64,000 nt of DNA from Deinococcus murrayi DSM 11303. GTDB lineage: Bacteria; Deinococcota; Deinococci; Deinococcales; Deinococcaceae. A model generated the notes under the pieces. That model was not told the origin of the DNA. It saw only the letters and a program-made list of their open reading frames with translations, and did no database searches. The first letter of the stretch is position 1. Each line of letters begins with the position of its first letter. The stretch covers positions 62,001 through 126,000 of the forward strand of contig NZ_AXWT01000009.1 in assembly GCF_000482805.1 (NCBI RefSeq), written 5' to 3'. The translations under genes were made by a program, and so were the position numbers. This document shows, piece after piece, positions 23,816-37,436 of this stretch.

Positions 23816-24817
23816 ATGACCCACCACCACCTCGGCACCGGCCACATCCATACCGTCTGGGACCGCGCCCTCTCCCCGGCCCTGAGCGTGCGCCCCGGCG
23901 ATACGGTCACCTTTGACACGCTCGACGCCTCGGACGGCGGGGTCGCGCGGCGGGCGGCGCTGGGGGACGCCTCCGGCCCGGCGGAGCTGCTCGCGCTCGC
24001 GGCGGCGGACGCCCACGGGCCGCGCCCCGGCCCCCGTGGGCACCCGCTCACCGGCCCCGTCTTCGTGGAGGGGGCCGAGCCGGGGGACGCCCTGCGGGTG
24101 GAGGTGCTGGAGGTCCGCACCGCCGCCTGGGGCTGGACCGGGTGCCGCCCCGACGGCATCGGCCTGCTGGACGCCGCGCTGGGGGCCGAGGGCCTCACGC
24201 CCTACACCCACCTCTGGGACCTGCGGGCGGGCGACCACGCCGAGTTCCTGCCGGGCATCCGGGTGCCCCTCGCTCCTTTTCCCGGTGTGCTGGGCGTGGC
24301 ACCGGGCGAGCCGGGGCCGCACCCCACCGCGCCGCCCCGCCGGGTGGGCGGGAACATGGACATCCGGCAGCTCGTGGCGGGCAGCACCCTCTGGCTCCCG
24401 GTTGAGGTGCTGGGAGCGCTGTTCTCGGCAGGCGACCTGCACGCCGCGCAGGGGGACGGCGAGCTGTCGGGCACCGGCATCGAGTGTGCAGGGCAGGTCA
24501 CCCTGCGCTTCGGCCTGGAGCGGGGCGCGGACCTGGCCACCCCAGAGTTCGTCACCCCCACCCACGGCGGAAGCAGCCGCCGCTGGCACGCCACCACCGG
24601 CCACCATCCCGACCTGATGGAAGCGGCTCGCCTCGCCCTGCGCCCCCTGCTGCGTCGGCTTCAGGACCGGGGGCTGACGTTGGAGCAGGCCTACGTGCTG
24701 TCGAGCGCGTGCGTGGACCTGAGAATCAGCCAGGTCGTGGACGCGCCGAACTACACGGTGAGTGCCTTCCTGCCGCTGGATATCTTCGGGGAGGGAGAAG
24801 GGAGAGCTGTGGGGTAG
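23816..24817 (+). CDS. acetamidase/formamidase family amidase
   Basis: 333 residues. The FmdA/AmdA fold is suggested by HIHTVWDRALSPALSVRPGD at the N-terminus, the LTGPVFVEGAEPGDALRVEVLEV segment (shown in part) typical of this family, VGGNMDIRQLVAGSTLWLPV, and the ending DLRISQVVDAPNYTVSAFLP. The family hydrolyses formamide, acetamide or related short amides to ammonia and acid; substrate here is unknown. Starts 30 bases from murF in divergent orientation. Confidence 0.88.
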   Translation: MTHHHLGTGHIHTVWDRALSPALSVRPGDTVTFDTLDASDGGVARRAALGDASGPAELLALAAADAHGPRPGPRGHPLTGPVFVEGAEPGDALRVEVLEVRTAAWGWTGCRPDGIGLLDAALGAEGLTPYTHLWDLRAGDHAEFLPGIRVPLAPFPGVLGVAPGEPGPHPTAPPRRVGGNMDIRQLVAGSTLWLPVEVLGALFSAGDLHAAQGDGELSGTGIECAGQVTLRFGLERGADLATPEFVTPTHGGSSRRWHATTGHHPDLMEAARLALRPLLRRLQDRGLTLEQAYVLSSACVDLRISQVVDAPNYTVSAFLPLDIFGEGEGRAVG

Positions 24818-24818
24818 G

Positions 24819-24992
24819 TCAGCTCTTCTTGCGCCCCCGCTCGATGGCTGCCCCCAGCGTCAGCCCGAACATCATCCCCAGGGGAAGGCTGAGCGCCAGG
24901 TGCCCCGTTGCGGCCCCCAACGCCGTCCCCACCCCAATCCCGATGGCGAGGCCCGCCCCGATTCCCGGCTTCGCGTTCTTGCGCGGCTTCAT
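24819..24992 (-). CDS. small glycine-zipper membrane protein
   Basis: 57 residues. Basic start MKPRKNAKPG, then a Gly/Ala-rich hydrophobic stretch (IGAGLAIGIGVGTALGAA), a second hydrophobic part around LPLGMMFGLTLGAAI, and a basic tail RGRKKS. This is the layout of the small two-segment membrane proteins found widely next to unrelated genes; function unknown. It is convergent with the amidase gene, whose stop codon is one base away. Confidence 0.75.
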   Translation of the reverse strand: MKPRKNAKPGIGAGLAIGIGVGTALGAATGHLALSLPLGMMFGLTLGAAIERGRKKS

Positions 24993-25042
24993 GCCCCAGC
25001 GTGCGCCCTTTGCGTTTCAACGGCATGAGAAACAGTGGCGAA

Positions 25043-25066
25043 GGGCCGGGAACAATGCCCCGGCCC
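25043..25066 (-). terminator. possible terminator hairpin after fakA
   Basis: GGGCCGGG / CCCCGGCCC inverted repeat with a short A/T-rich loop, 22 bases past the fakA stop. No run of T follows, so the assignment is weak. Confidence 0.4.
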
Positions 25067-25087
25067 CTCCACTCTGCTCCCGCCCGC

Positions 25088-27029
<1,942 letters not shown>

Positions 27030-27039
27030 AGTGAGGGGC

Positions 27040-27045
27040 AGTATA
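27040..27045 (-). promoter_or_regulatory. -10 box of the Asp23-fakA operon
   Basis: TATACT, ten bases, GTG. Slightly longer spacing than the leaderless group. Confidence 0.6.
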
Positions 27046-27086
27046 CGGCGGGGGGCATCCTCCCGGCCCGTGCTCTACTGGGGGCC

Positions 27087-28430
27087 ATGCAACTCGTGAC
27101 CGGACCGCTGGAGGGGGCGCAGGCCGCTGACCTGACGCTGACGTTCGTGACGCCGGAGGCCGCGGAGCAGCTCCGCGCCGCCCGTGCCCTGAAGCCGGGC
27201 AAGGTCGCCCTGCTCTCGCGCGGCGAGGCGGGGGACGTGGCCGCCGCCCTGACCCCGGAGGACCCGGCCCAGGCCCGCGAGGTGGGCGCGGCCTTCGTGA
27301 AGCTGGCGACCGACCTCGGTGCCCGCACGCTCGCGGTGGAGGCGACCGAGTACGGGGACGCGCTCGCCCTCGCGGCCCTCACCGCCGGAAGCAAGGATGC
27401 CCGCTACCGAGCGGAGGCTCGCCCCGGCCCGGCCTCCCTGACTGTGTCTGGCCTCGCGGACCCGGCGCGGCTGGGGGCCTTCGCCGCGGGGGTGCAGTTC
27501 GCCCGCGACCTGGTGAACGCGCCCGCCAACGTCCTCAACCCCGTCACCTTGGCCCGCGAGGCCCGCCGCCTGGAGGAGCACGGGGCCGACGTGGACATCT
27601 GGGACAGCGCCGAAATCGAGGCGCGGGGGATGGGCCTGCTTGCCGCCGTCGCCGCCGGGAGTGCGGCGGGGCCGCGCCTGATTCGGGTGACCCTCCCCGC
27701 GCGGGGGGAGGTCACGCGGGTGGTCGCCCTCGTCGGCAAGGGGGTCACCTTCGACACGGGCGGCTATTCCCTCAAGCCCGCGCAGGGGATGTACCCCATG
27801 AAAAACGACATGGGCGGCGCGGCCACCGTTCTGGGCGCGATGCGGGTGCTCGCGGGCTTGCGCGAACGCCTCCCTGAAGGCCTGGAGGTCCGCGCTTACG
27901 TCCCCGCCGCCGAGAACATGGTCGGCCCCCACGCCATGCGCCCCGGCGACATCTACCGCGCCGCGAACGGCAAGACGGTCGAGGTCGTGAACACCGACGC
28001 GGAGGGCCGCCTCATCCTGGCGGACGCCCTCGCGGTCGCCTGCGACGAGGGAGCCACCGAGGTGGTGGACGTAGCGACCCTGACCGGGGCCAAGATGGTT
28101 GCACTGGGAGCCGACATCGCGGGCCTCTTCTCCAATGACGCGGGCCTCTCTGCCCGGCTGAAGGCGAGTGCCGAAGCGGCGGGCGAATACGTCTGGGAGC
28201 TGCCCCTGCACGCGCCGTACCTCAAAGCCTTCCAGAAGGAGACGCTCGCCGACCTGCGCAACTCCGACCTCGTGCCCCAGGGGGGCAGCATCAAGGCGGC
28301 CCTCTTCCTACAGGAGTTCGTCACCCGGCCCTGGGCACACCTCGATATCGCGGGCAACGCCCAGAAAGACGGCGAAGCGACCGGGTGGGGCGTGGGGACG
28401 CTGGTGGAGTACGTGCTGGGCGGCGCGTAG
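27087..28430 (+). CDS. pepA: leucyl aminopeptidase, M17 family
   Basis: 447 residues, somewhat shorter than E. coli PepA (503), mostly through a reduced N-terminal domain. The catalytic domain is complete: GKGVTFDTGGYSLKPAQGM (metal Lys/Asp), PMKNDMGGAATVLGA, and NTDAEGRLILADAL (metal Asp/Glu and bicarbonate Arg). A two-metal cytosolic exopeptidase removing N-terminal residues. A TCTACT box seven bases before the ATG suggests a leaderless mRNA; the open frame upstream is rejected because it overlaps the divergent Asp23 gene. Confidence 0.95.
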   Translation: MQLVTGPLEGAQAADLTLTFVTPEAAEQLRAARALKPGKVALLSRGEAGDVAAALTPEDPAQAREVGAAFVKLATDLGARTLAVEATEYGDALALAALTAGSKDARYRAEARPGPASLTVSGLADPARLGAFAAGVQFARDLVNAPANVLNPVTLAREARRLEEHGADVDIWDSAEIEARGMGLLAAVAAGSAAGPRLIRVTLPARGEVTRVVALVGKGVTFDTGGYSLKPAQGMYPMKNDMGGAATVLGAMRVLAGLRERLPEGLEVRAYVPAAENMVGPHAMRPGDIYRAANGKTVEVVNTDAEGRLILADALAVACDEGATEVVDVATLTGAKMVALGADIAGLFSNDAGLSARLKASAEAAGEYVWELPLHAPYLKAFQKETLADLRNSDLVPQGGSIKAALFLQEFVTRPWAHLDIAGNAQKDGEATGWGVGTLVEYVLGGA

Positions 28431-28475
28431 CGTGTGGCTGGTGGCGCGTAGAGGCAAAGCGCGCTCTACGCGCCT
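28431..28475. repeat. palindromic repeat between pepA and the ParB-like gene
   Basis: Begins with CGTGTGGCTGGTGGCGCGTAGAGG-type sequence also found at 36964. A 10-bp hairpin pairs GGCGCGTAGA (28443-28452) with TCTACGCGCC (28465-28474). The right arm covers the stop codon of the minus-strand gene, so it may serve both convergent genes as a terminator. Confidence 0.6.
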
Positions 28476-29383
28476 CCCTGCCAGCGCAGCCGCAGCCGCT
28501 GCCCCAGTCGGCGGTAGAGGGGCGGGGCGTGATGCTCCCCGAAGTCGCGGGTGGCTTCCTCGCTGCCGACGTCGTGGCCGTACTTCTCGGTCAGAAAGTA
28601 GCGGTGGTCCATAATCCACAGGTAGAGGTCCGCCTCGGTGCGGCCCGGAAAGCGGCTCATCACATCGTGCTTGTCCAGGTTCTCGACCACCCGGCTGTAG
28701 AGGCGGTAGTACCAACTGCGGACCGCCTCCTCCCAAGACACCGGGGGCAGCCCCTCCCGCTCCGGTTTGCGGTCAAGGAAGTACTGCCGGGTGCGGATGT
28801 GCTCCAGCAGGCGGTCGTAGCGTCCCGGCGTCGTAAAGAGAATCTCGCGGTGGCCTGGCACCACCTCGTTTAACCGCGTTTCGCGCAGGAAACGGGCGTA
28901 TTCCCCCTTGATGATGAGGTCGCGGAGGGTGTCGTCCTCGTCGGGGGGCACGGTCACCTGAAGCTCGATGACGTGGGCGTCGATGTACTTCTGTCCCTGC
29001 CGCCGCGCTACCGAGACGCGGTGGTTGCCGTCCTTGACGAAGTACAGCTCGCCCACCTTGTACACCTGGATGGGCGGCAACTCTTTGCCCTGAAGCTGTG
29101 CCGCCCGCACCCCAATCCAGCGCTCGTCGAGGTGGCGCTCGCGGGGGAGGTAATGGCGGTCGAACTCGCGGTAGCGGTCGACCGAGCCGGCGATCTGCTC
29201 GACCGGAATCGCTTGCACCCCCAGCGAATGCTCGCCCTGGGGGGCGAGGTGCCGCACCCAGTCAAAGGGCAACAGGTCCCCCCGCTCGCGCCGCAAGATG
29301 GCGAGCAGGTCGTGCAAGTGGGCGGCCCGGCGGGCACGTTCCACCTCGTGCCGGGCACGGATTTTCGGGTCGTGGTCGGTCAT
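28466..29383 (-). CDS. ParB/sulfiredoxin-like domain protein
   Basis: 305 residues. ELPPIQVYKVGELYFVKDGNHRVSVAR (quoted here only as a region near residues 100-125) is the ParB-N/Srx-like nucleotide-binding signature, with the DGNHRVS core. The C-terminal half contains SWEEAVRSWYYRLYSRVVE and FPGRTEADLYLWIMDHR, typical of proteins labelled DUF4032-like. No helix-turn-helix is apparent, so a direct role in segregation is not supported. Start ATG has GGAG six bases upstream. Its stop lies inside the hairpin repeat. Confidence 0.75.
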   Translation of the reverse strand: MTDHDPKIRARHEVERARRAAHLHDLLAILRRERGDLLPFDWVRHLAPQGEHSLGVQAIPVEQIAGSVDRYREFDRHYLPRERHLDERWIGVRAAQLQGKELPPIQVYKVGELYFVKDGNHRVSVARRQGQKYIDAHVIELQVTVPPDEDDTLRDLIIKGEYARFLRETRLNEVVPGHREILFTTPGRYDRLLEHIRTRQYFLDRKPEREGLPPVSWEEAVRSWYYRLYSRVVENLDKHDVMSRFPGRTEADLYLWIMDHRYFLTEKYGHDVGSEEATRDFGEHHAPPLYRRLGQRLRLRWQGGA

Positions 29384-29593
29384 GGCTCTCTCCGCCTCTT
29401 CGGGAGCGGGGGCCTCGCGGCCTGCCTTCGTGCGCCGCCTCCAGCTGGCCCCTCTTTGGTGTCCAGCGTACACCTCCTCGGTCAGACGAATGTCTGCCCG
29501 GCACAGCCAGCCACCTGCGGGGTGTGGGCGGTTCGGGCGAGAAAGGTGCCCGCGCCCATAGCCTCGCCCGGCGCTGCGGGGTGAAATGCGGTC

Positions 29594-30190
29594 ATGCTCG
29601 GCAAGTTTTTTAAGAAGCCCGCGGACGACCTGGGAGGCCGCGTCCCCCCCGGCCAGACGCTGACCACCCGCTTTCCGGTGCTGACCTACGGCCCCACGCC
29701 CCGCTACTCCCCGGAAGAGGTCGTCGTGCGCGTCTTCGGCCTGGCCGAGGAGCAGACCTTCACCTGGGCCGACCTGCTGGCGCTGCCGCAGACCACCCTC
29801 ACCTATGACATCCACTGCGTGACCCACTGGAGCAAGCTTGATACCACCTGGACGGGCGTGCGGGTCGTGGACCTGATGAGGCACCTTCAGCTCAGGCCCG
29901 GCGCGACCCACGTCATGCAGCACTCGGTGGGCGGGTACACCACCAACCTGTCTCTGGAGGACTTTACTCGGCCCGAAAACCTGCTGGCCCACACCTTCGA
30001 CGGCGAGCCGCTGACGCCAGAGCACGGCGGCCCGCTGCGGCTCGTCGTGCCGCACCTGTACTTTTGGAAGAGCGCCAAGTGGCTGACCGGCCTGGAGTTC
30101 ATGGACAGCGACCGCCCCGGCTTCTGGGAGCGCAACGGGTACCACATGCGCGGCGACCCCTTCGCCGAGGAGCGCTATGACGATGATTGA
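29594..30190 (+). CDS. molybdopterin-binding oxidoreductase, MsrP/sulfite-oxidase-like
   Basis: 198 residues. A compact SUOX-fold domain: [25 protein letters not shown] contains the family's Mo-coordinating Cys (Cys75) and the GVRVVDLM helix follows; [18 protein letters not shown] is also characteristic. No signal peptide or Tat motif, so unlike MsrP it is probably cytoplasmic. Substrate unknown. Its 3' end overlaps the mug gene by 14 bases. Confidence 0.88.
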   Translation: MLGKFFKKPADDLGGRVPPGQTLTTRFPVLTYGPTPRYSPEEVVVRVFGLAEEQTFTWADLLALPQTTLTYDIHCVTHWSKLDTTWTGVRVVDLMRHLQLRPGATHVMQHSVGGYTTNLSLEDFTRPENLLAHTFDGEPLTPEHGGPLRLVVPHLYFWKSAKWLTGLEFMDSDRPGFWERNGYHMRGDPFAEERYDDD

Positions 30191-30761
30191 GCTGTCAGCC
30201 GTCCGCGCTCAGCCGTCCGCGGGGGAGGGCTATCTCGTTCCCGACGTGCTCGAGGAAGGGCTGACGCTGGTGCTCGTCGGCACGGCCCCCAGCCGCATCA
30301 GCGCCCGCGCGAAGGCGTACTATGCCAACCCGGAGAACAAGTTCTGGCGGGTGCTCGCGGGGGTCGGCCTGACGCCCCGACAACTCGCCCCGCGCGAGTA
30401 CGCAGAGCTGCCGGAGTACGGCCTCGGCCTGACCGACGTGGCGAAGCGGCACAGCGGGGTAGACGCGGCCCTTCCCGCTGAGGCGTGGGCACCCGATGAA
30501 CTGCGGGAGAAGATTCGGCGCTACCGCCCCCGCCTCGTCGCCTTTACCTCCAAGCGCGGCGCTGCCGAGACGCTGGGCCTGCCCACCGGAAAGCTGCCCT
30601 ACGGCCCGCAGCCCCTCCCGCTGGAGGGGGCCGAAGTCTGGGTGCTGCCCTCGACGAGTCCGCTGGGCCACACCCATTTCCGGCTGGAGCCGTGGCGAGC
30701 GCTCGCGGACCGGGTGCGGGAGCTGCGGGGGAACCGCGAAGCCCCCCACCCCGTACCCTGA
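30177..30761 (+). CDS. mug: mismatch-specific uracil/thymine DNA glycosylase
   Basis: 194 residues. Mug-type glycosylase of the UDG superfamily, removing uracil from G:U mispairs and related lesions. Motif 1 is [18 protein letters not shown] with the following NKFWRVL; the second motif is STSPLGH where other Mug proteins have NPSG. D. radiodurans has a characterised Mug of this type. ATG at 30177 overlaps the MsrP-like gene by 14 bases; ATG at 30183 is an alternative, giving 192 residues. A base-excision repair gene fits a radiation-resistant host. Confidence 0.9.
   Translation: MTMIELSAVRAQPSAGEGYLVPDVLEEGLTLVLVGTAPSRISARAKAYYANPENKFWRVLAGVGLTPRQLAPREYAELPEYGLGLTDVAKRHSGVDAALPAEAWAPDELREKIRRYRPRLVAFTSKRGAAETLGLPTGKLPYGPQPLPLEGAEVWVLPSTSPLGHTHFRLEPWRALADRVRELRGNREAPHPVP
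30754..30759 (+). promoter_or_regulatory. leaderless -10 box of the 235-residue membrane protein gene
   Basis: TACCCT, five bases, ATG; lies within the last codons of mug. Confidence 0.5.
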
Positions 30762-30764
30762 GCC

Positions 30765-31472
30765 ATGTCGGCGCATCTTCCCCCCCGTCCCCCCCGTCCC
30801 GGCGACGACGCCTGGGCAGCAGCCCCGCGCCCGGCGCTGCCCCGTCCCACCTTGCCGCCCGACCTGGGCCGCCGCGCCAAGGGCCTGACCTGGTTGGCTG
30901 TGCAAAGCGTGCTGGGCTTTGTCGCCGTGCTGGGGCTGCTGCTGCTGTTTGGCCTCCTGCTCGCGCTGGGCTGGGACCCGGCGGGGTGGCTGATTGGCGT
31001 GACCCTCATCCTGGCCTTCCTGGGCGTGGCCCGCACCTTCTTCCAGGGCCGCCGCTTGCTGTCCCCCGCGCCCGAAGTGCCGCTCGCGCAGGCCACTCCC
31101 GACGACGACGAGGCCCGGCTGCTGCGGCTGCTGCGCTCCGGCGAGCGTGCCTTACCCCCGGCGGCCCGGCCCGCCTTCCACGCCGCGATCATCGCCACCC
31201 GCGACGCCCTGCGCCTGACCGCCGGCGATGAGACGCTGAGCCGCGACGCCTTCGATGCGCGGCAGGCCGCTCGCGAGGACCTCCCCGCCCTGCTCCAAAC
31301 CTACCGAGCGGCCCCGCATGCCCCCGATGCCGAACGCCTCCTCGTCTCGCAACTTGACCTGATTGGCCGCCGCATGGGCGAGGTCGTCCACGAGCGCCGG
31401 GGCCAGCACACCCGCACGCTGGAGGCGCAGCGGCGGTATCTGGAGAGCAAGTACGGGGCGGGGGAGCAGTAA
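30765..31472 (+). CDS. two-helix membrane protein of unknown function
   Basis: 235 residues. A Pro-rich cytoplasmic N-terminus (1-35), two membrane helices (about 45-65 and 72-90), then a soluble alpha-helical C-terminal half rich in Ala, Leu and Arg ending in a coiled-coil-like RRYLESKYG. No motif I can name. It follows mug by three bases but may have its own leaderless promoter. Confidence 0.75.
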   Translation: MSAHLPPRPPRPGDDAWAAAPRPALPRPTLPPDLGRRAKGLTWLAVQSVLGFVAVLGLLLLFGLLLALGWDPAGWLIGVTLILAFLGVARTFFQGRRLLSPAPEVPLAQATPDDDEARLLRLLRSGERALPPAARPAFHAAIIATRDALRLTAGDETLSRDAFDARQAAREDLPALLQTYRAAPHAPDAERLLVSQLDLIGRRMGEVVHERRGQHTRTLEAQRRYLESKYGAGEQ

Positions 31473-31473
31473 A

Positions 31474-31560
31474 CAGCTTCCAGCCGCCAGCGGCCAGCTC
31501 CCGGCCTCACAAGCTCTCGCTCTCGCTTTGTTCCTGCTGGCGGCTGGCGGCTGGAAGCTG
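31474..31560. repeat. CAGCTTCCAGC-type palindromic intergenic repeat
   Basis: Arms CAGCTTCCAGCCGCCAGC (31474-31491) and GCTGGCGGCTGGAAGCTG (31543-31560) are perfect complements, with further CCAGC copies inside. It lies between two convergent genes. Related single arms occur near 34064, 45914, 46441 and 52083. Confidence 0.85.
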
Positions 31561-31566
31561 ACCGCT

Positions 31567-33081
<1,515 letters not shown>

Positions 33082-33111
33082 AAAGGCTCCTTCGGAGGGT
33101 TTAAGAGTCAA

Positions 33112-33401
<290 letters not shown>

Positions 33402-33431
33402 AGTGTGGCGCAGGCGGGGCGAAGGGGTCAA
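33402..33431 (-). promoter_or_regulatory. glyS promoter
   Basis: TTGACC (33426-33431), 18-base spacer, CACACT (33402-33407). It lies just past the stop of the upstream DUF697-like gene and sets the T-box RNA start near 33395. Confidence 0.65.
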
Positions 33432-33447
33432 GGGGGGGGAGGGAGGG

Positions 33448-34032
<585 letters not shown>

Positions 34033-34038
34033 GGGGGC

Positions 34039-34044
34039 AGTGTA
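34039..34044 (-). promoter_or_regulatory. leaderless -10 box of the DUF697-like gene
   Basis: TACACT, six bases, ATG. Confidence 0.65.
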
Positions 34045-34063
34045 GCGGGGGAAAGCGGGGAGC

Positions 34064-34147
34064 AGTCAGCTTTTGGCCGTCAGCCCTCGGCCATCAGCTC
34101 TAACACATTCGCTGAAGCGGGAGCATTCCGGGCTGAAAGCTGACCGC
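34064..34147. repeat. palindromic intergenic repeat after cysS
   Basis: GTCAGCTTT at the left pairs with AAAGCTGAC at the right, with further GGCC/GGC matches inside. It begins 20 bases past the -10 box of the neighbouring gene and ends at the cysS stop, and is a diverged member of the CAGCTTCCAGC family. Confidence 0.6.
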
Positions 34148-34150
34148 TTC

Positions 34151-35611
34151 TTACCTGCGCCAGCGCGGGCCATCCTTGGTGTCCTCTACGGTCACGCCGA
34201 CGCGGGTGAGGGTATCGCGCAAGCGGTCGGCTTCGGCGTACTGCTTTTGCAGACGGTAGTTCTGCCGGGCCTCCAGCACGAGGTCCATCAGCGCGCTCAC
34301 GACTTCGCGGTCGTCTGGCCCTGCGGTGCCGCCTTCCGCGAACAGCCCCAGCACGTTGCCGCCGAGCTGACGGTAGGCGTCGCGGGCGGCTTCCAGGGCC
34401 GGGCGGCCCACCTCGCCGCTCAGGGCTGCGTTCACGTCGGTCGTCAGGCCAAAAAGGGCCGCGACCGCACGGGGGGTGTTGAAGTCGTCGCGCATGGCCT
34501 GCTCGAACTCCTGAACGTGGGCGGCGACCTTTTCCCGCAGGGCCGGGTCATCGCGCTCCGGGGCAGTCGGCAAGCGGCGCTCGACCTCGTGCAGCGCTTC
34601 GGTGAGGCGGCGGTAGCCCCCCTGGGCGCTCTGGAAGGCTTCTTCCGAGAACTCGGTCACCGAGCGGTAGTGGCTCGACACCAGCAGGAAGCGCACCACC
34701 ATCGGGTCATGCTGCGAGAGCACGTCCGCAATCGTCGTGAAGTTGCCCTTGCTCTTGGACATCTTCTCGCCGCCGATGGTAAGCATGTTGTTGTGCATCC
34801 AGTAACGGGCAAAGGCGTGCCCGGCGGCCTCCGCCTGCGCGATTTCGGCCTCGTGGTGCGGAAACTGGAGGTCTAGCCCACCGCCGTGGATGTCGAAGCC
34901 CTCGCCGAGGTATTTGAGGCTCATCGCGCTGCACTCGATGTGCCACCCCGGAAAGCCCACCCCCCAGGGCGAGTCCCAGCGCATCAGGTGGCCCGGCTCG
35001 GCCCGCTTCCACAGGGCAAAGTCACGGGGGTCGCGCTTTTCCTCGCGCACGGCTTCGCGCGTTCCTTCGGCCTGTTCGTCGAGCTTGCGGCCCGACAGCT
35101 TGCCGTACTCCGGCCAACTTCTCACGTCGAAGTAGACGCTGCCGTTCACCTCATAGGCGTGGCCGCGCGCTATCAGCTCCTCGATGAGCTTGATTTGCTC
35201 CGGAATGTGCCCGGTGGCGCGGGGGTTGATGCTGGGCTTGAGGACATTGAGGGCGTCCATGTCGCGCACGAAAGACCAGAAGTACTTGTCGGCCACCTCC
35301 ATCGGTTCGAGGCGCTCCAGCCGGGCGCGGGCTTGGAGTTTGTCCTCGCCTTCGTCGGCGTCGCCCTGCAGGTGGCCCACATCGGTCACGTTGGTCACGT
35401 AGCGCACCTGGTACCCGAAGTGCAGGAGGGTCCGGCGAATCACGTCAAAGGCGACTTCCTTTTTCGCGTGGCCCAGGTGCGCGTCTGAATACACGGTGGG
35501 GCCGCACAGGTACATGCCCACCCGGCCCGGCGTGCTCGGCACGAAGCGGACCTTACGGCCTTGCAGGGTGTCGTACAAGAAAATATCGGGGTCAGGGGTG
35601 CGTGCGCTCAT
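34151..35611 (-). CDS. cysS: cysteinyl-tRNA synthetase
   Basis: 486 residues, monomeric class I synthetase. Zinc-site Cys in MYLCGPTVY, the HIGH-type motif in DAHLGHAKK, the second zinc Cys/His in WHIECSAM and HHEAE, and KMSKSKGN are all intact. AGGAG lies five bases before the ATG. It is preceded by a leader peptide with two Cys codons and a terminator, so transcription is probably attenuated by cysteinyl-tRNA charging. Confidence 0.98.
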   Translation of the reverse strand: MSARTPDPDIFLYDTLQGRKVRFVPSTPGRVGMYLCGPTVYSDAHLGHAKKEVAFDVIRRTLLHFGYQVRYVTNVTDVGHLQGDADEGEDKLQARARLERLEPMEVADKYFWSFVRDMDALNVLKPSINPRATGHIPEQIKLIEELIARGHAYEVNGSVYFDVRSWPEYGKLSGRKLDEQAEGTREAVREEKRDPRDFALWKRAEPGHLMRWDSPWGVGFPGWHIECSAMSLKYLGEGFDIHGGGLDLQFPHHEAEIAQAEAAGHAFARYWMHNNMLTIGGEKMSKSKGNFTTIADVLSQHDPMVVRFLLVSSHYRSVTEFSEEAFQSAQGGYRRLTEALHEVERRLPTAPERDDPALREKVAAHVQEFEQAMRDDFNTPRAVAALFGLTTDVNAALSGEVGRPALEAARDAYRQLGGNVLGLFAEGGTAGPDDREVVSALMDLVLEARQNYRLQKQYAEADRLRDTLTRVGVTVEDTKDGPRWRR

Positions 35612-35640
35612 CGGAACTCCTGGGAACGAGAGAAACCAGC

Positions 35641-35681
35641 AAAAAGGCCGCGCCGACTCCGCCAGGGGCAGGGGGCGCGGC
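35641..35681 (-). terminator. attenuator terminator in the cysS leader
   Basis: Minus strand: GCCGCGCC (35674-35681) pairs perfectly with GGCGCGGC (35647-35654) over a 19-base loop, then C and TTTTT. It lies between the leader ORF and the cysS ribosome site, so it would end transcription before cysS. Confidence 0.88.
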
Positions 35682-35705
35682 AGGGGACGTGTCGCTCAAG
35701 CCGCG
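35676..35705 (-). promoter_or_regulatory. putative antiterminator in the cysS leader
   Basis: CGCGGC at the end of the leader ORF (35700-35705, codons 8-10) is complementary to GCCGCG (35676-35681), the 5' arm of the terminator. The six G-C pairs would block terminator formation when a ribosome is stalled upstream at the Cys codons. Confidence 0.7.
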
Positions 35706-35728
35706 GGGGAGAGACAACACGGGAACAT
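35696..35728 (-). CDS. cysS leader peptide MFPCCLSPAA
   Basis: 10 codons then TGA: M-F-P-C-C-L-S-P-A-A. Two consecutive TGT codons at positions 4-5 are remarkable in such a short frame directly ahead of the cysteinyl-tRNA synthetase gene. The ATG lies six bases after a TACAGT box, the same leaderless geometry as other genes here, so a ribosome could load at the 5' end of the mRNA. Function inferred: sensing of Cys-tRNA supply. A ribosome stopped at codon 4 leaves the antiterminator half at codons 8-10 free; one that reaches the stop covers it. Confidence 0.8.
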   Translation of the reverse strand: MFPCCLSPAA

Positions 35729-35734
35729 GGGACC

Positions 35735-35740
35735 ACTGTA
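35735..35740 (-). promoter_or_regulatory. -10 box of the cysS leader transcript
   Basis: TACAGT, six bases, leader ATG. No good -35 is seen, as for most leaderless promoters here. Confidence 0.7.
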
Positions 35741-35831
35741 GCAGACGGGGGGCACCCTCACCCGGCCCCGCACTCGGCGCAGGCACCGGGTGAACCTTTG
35801 TTTCTCTGGGGGGACAGGCGACCTCCTTCCG

Positions 35832-35837
35832 TATCAT
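35832..35837 (+). promoter_or_regulatory. leaderless -10 box of the AI-2E permease gene
   Basis: TATCAT, seven bases, GTG at 35845. The box overlaps the alternative ATG at 35836. Confidence 0.6.
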
Positions 35838-35844
35838 GCCGGAT

Positions 35845-36960
<1,116 letters not shown>

Positions 36961-36963
36961 GGG

Positions 36964-37066
36964 GCGTGTGGCCCGTGGCTGGTGGCTTGTAGAGGGTGGA
37001 GGAAGGGGGGAGACGTTCCGCGCGTCTCCCCCCTTCTCTTTTCTCCACAGGCTACGGGCCACACGC
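36964..37066. repeat. compound nested palindrome
   Basis: Outer arms GCGTGTGGCCCGT (36964-36976) and ACGGGCCACACGC (37054-37066), inner arms GGGGGGAGACG (37005-37015) and CGTCTCCCCCC (37023-37033), all perfect. It fills the space between two convergent genes and could act as a terminator for both. Partial copies lie at 13923 and 28431. Confidence 0.85.
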
Positions 37067-37428
37067 TACAAGCCCCCCTCCAACAACTCCACCTGCCGCC
37101 CGTCCGGGTCGAGCACAAAGGCCATGTCGCGCCCGCCGGGGCTGGGCTGGAGGTCGCGGGTGACCGTCACCCCGGCAGCCCGCAACTCTGGCAGCAGCGA
37201 GCGGAGGCCGGGGACGTGCAGGGCGACGTGTTCGGCCCAGTGCCCGTGCGGGGTCGGCACCTCGCCCGGAATCTCGAAAAACTGGAGGCGGCCTTCCCCC
37301 AGCCGCAGCACGCCCCGGCGAAAGCCCTCAGCGGTGGTCAGGTTCTTCTCGACCGCGCCGCCCAGCCGCTCGTAAAAGGCGAGGGTGGCCGCGAGGTCCC
37401 GCGTCAGGAAGGAAACGTGCTTGAGCAT
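37066..37428 (-). CDS. VOC (glyoxalase/dioxygenase) superfamily protein
   Basis: 120 residues, two beta-alpha-beta-beta-beta modules. HVSFLTRDLAATLAFYERLGG and the closing FVLDPDGRQVELLE are the paired VOC signatures, with a metal-ligand-like His at the first and Glu at the last. A small metal-dependent lyase, isomerase or resistance protein; no specific substrate can be inferred. Start fixed by TAGCCT eight bases upstream; divergent from the ADC-family gene. Confidence 0.85.
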   Translation of the reverse strand: MLKHVSFLTRDLAATLAFYERLGGAVEKNLTTAEGFRRGVLRLGEGRLQFFEIPGEVPTPHGHWAEHVALHVPGLRSLLPELRAAGVTVTRDLQPSPGGRDMAFVLDPDGRQVELLEGGL

Positions 37429-37436
37429 CGGAACAG

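Noticed and set aside
29482..29667. Small frame between the ParB-like and MsrP-like genes
   Set aside because: No ribosome site or codon support; it overlaps the start of the MsrP-like gene on the other strand.
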